Of a stretch of 6,931 nucleotides of DNA, positions 6,153 to 6,931 are shown one piece after another. The stretch is from an uncultured Alphaproteobacteria bacterium (GTDB lineage Bacteria > Pseudomonadota > Alphaproteobacteria > Caulobacterales > Parvularculaceae), in NCBI GenBank assembly GCA_938003575.1, contig CALKYG010000091.1:1-6931 (forward strand). The letters run 5' to 3'. A program made the position numbers and the translations under genes. The notes below the pieces were generated by a model. It ran no database searches, was not told where the DNA came from, and saw nothing but the letters and a program-made list of their open reading frames with translations. Positions within the stretch are counted from its first letter, which is position 1. The number at the start of each line of letters is the position of its first letter.

Positions 6153-6931
6153 CTACTTGCCGAGGAGTTGCAGGTGCTCCACGATCGGCCCGAGGGCCAA
6201 CGCGGGCACGAATGTGAGGGCGCCGACAACGACGACCACCGCGACGAGCATGAGCACGAAGACCGGTGTGTGCGTCGGCAGCGTCCCGCTTGTGGCCGGG
6301 CTCGCACGCTTGGCGGCCAGCGAGCCCGCAACCGCCAGCACCGCCACGATGATCCAGAAGCGGCTGCACCACATGGCCAGCCCCAGTGCGATGTTGTAGA
6401 ACGGTGTGTTGGCTGTGAGCCCCGCGAAGGCCGAGCCGTTGTTGTTGCCGGCGCTCGAGAACGCGTAGAGGATCTGGCTGAAGCCGTGCGGACCCGGATT
6501 GCTGGTCGTGTACGCCGCGGGCCAGAGCACCGCCACCGCGGTCCCGACGAGCACGACGCCGCACGGCTCGAGAATGCTGACCATCGCCATCTTCATCTCG
6601 AAGGGCTCGATCTTCTTGCTCAGGTACTCCGGCGCACGTCCCACCATCAGGCCGGCGACGAAGACCGCGACAATCACGAACATCAGCAATCCGTACAGCC
6701 CAGATCCAACGCCTCCGAATACCACCTCGCCGAGTTGCATCAGCCACATTGGCCCAAGCCCGCCGAGCGGCGTATATGAGTCGTGCATGGAGTTCACACT
6801 TCCGTTGCTGGCCGCGGTCGTCGCCGTTGCCCAGAGCGCCGAGGCCGCAACCCCAAAGCGAGCCTCCTTGCCCTCCATGTTGCCCCCCGCGCCGCCGCCA
6901 TCCGAAGCATCGCCCGCATGATCGATACCAA
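6153..6931 (-). CDS. kdpA: Potassium-transporting ATPase subunit KdpA, C-terminal part
   Basis: KdpA is the channel-like, K+-binding membrane subunit of the KdpFABC high-affinity potassium pump. About 258 residues are present and the N-terminal half lies beyond the window end; the frame is open to base 6929. Visible family landmarks, in order: [12 protein letters not shown]; the third selectivity-filter region [30 protein letters not shown]; the fourth filter region [14 protein letters not shown]; and the terminal SGTLPTH and [13 protein letters not shown] stretches. At least four to five hydrophobic membrane segments are evident. The internal ATG at 6878 is not a start; it lies within the conserved GGNMEGKE. 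All eight glutamates downstream of that methionine are GAG and all six lysines AAG, unlike the suf genes, which mix GAA and AAA. This supports a different source. Only the gene's truncation by the window edge and the join after its stop are unusual. Confidence 0.95.
   Translation of the reverse strand, partial: GIDHAGDASDGGGAGGNMEGKEARFGVAASALWATATTAASNGSVNSMHDSYTPLGGLGPMWLMQLGEVVFGGVGSGLYGLLMFVIVAVFVAGLMVGRAPEYLSKKIEPFEMKMAMVSILEPCGVVLVGTAVAVLWPAAYTTSNPGPHGFSQILYAFSSAGNNNGSAFAGLTANTPFYNIALGLAMWCSRFWIIVAVLAVAGSLAAKRASPATSGTLPTHTPVFVLMLVAVVVVVGALTFVPALALGPIVEHLQLLGK

Noticed and set aside
5998..6747. A 249-residue minus-strand open frame that ends with the sufC C-terminus and could pass for a novel long protein
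   Set aside because: Its first ~200 residues are the out-of-frame shadow of kdpA. The open frame only arises because of the join near 6103-6125.
6103..6931. Horizontal insertion of a kdp island into the suf operon
   Set aside because: No integrase, transposase, direct repeats or tRNA is visible at the join, and both operons are disrupted at one point, so a chimera is the simpler explanation.

Overview
The window is made of two unrelated pieces. Bases 1 to about 6102 look like one continuous piece of an alphaproteobacterial chromosome. The evidence is the FliO/FliP sequences, a TTAA-N7-TTAA (CtrA-type) site in front of fliO, and a sufC-sufD-sufS-sufT-sufA order typical of that class. The genus cannot be fixed from the sequence; a Caulobacterales-, Parvularculales- or Rhizobiales-like source fits. 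Bases from about 6129 to 6931 carry the 3' end of kdpA from a potassium-uptake operon. Its codon use differs, and it is joined abruptly to a truncated sufC.

Layout: (a) Bases 1-819, plus strand: a WalW-type polysaccharide deacetylase-like protein, cut at its 5' end by the window edge. (b) Bases 820-892: a short gap with a candidate CtrA box and the fliO ribosome binding site. (c) Bases 893-2037, plus strand: fliO and fliP, overlapping at ATGA, which encode parts of the flagellar type III export gate. (d) Bases 2034-2426, minus strand: a TfoX N-terminal domain protein with a lysine-rich tail. It converges on fliP so tightly that both stop codons sit in one CTAG. (e) Bases 2495-2716, minus strand: a 73-residue protein of unknown function. 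(f) Bases 2776 to about 6117, minus strand: the distal part of a SUF iron-sulfur cluster operon, transcribed as sufC (last ~35-39 codons), sufD, sufS, sufT, sufA. The genes overlap by 1-4 bases or lie about 9 bases apart. (g) Bases 6153-6931, minus strand: the C-terminal half of KdpA, followed by what looks like the first codons of kdpB before the break.

The suf genes work together. SufS takes sulfur from cysteine, SufC and SufD belong to the SufBC2D scaffold, SufA is an A-type carrier, and SufT is an accessory maturation factor. FliO and FliP act in assembly of the flagellar export channel. The kdpA piece has no functional link to either group and is most simply an assembly or cloning chimera.

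I found no convincing new biological system, RNA gene, CRISPR array or mobile element. The points most worth checking are the chimeric junction, the CtrA-type site before fliO, the shared-stop convergence of fliP and tfoX, and the uncharacterised 73-residue gene behind the suf operon.
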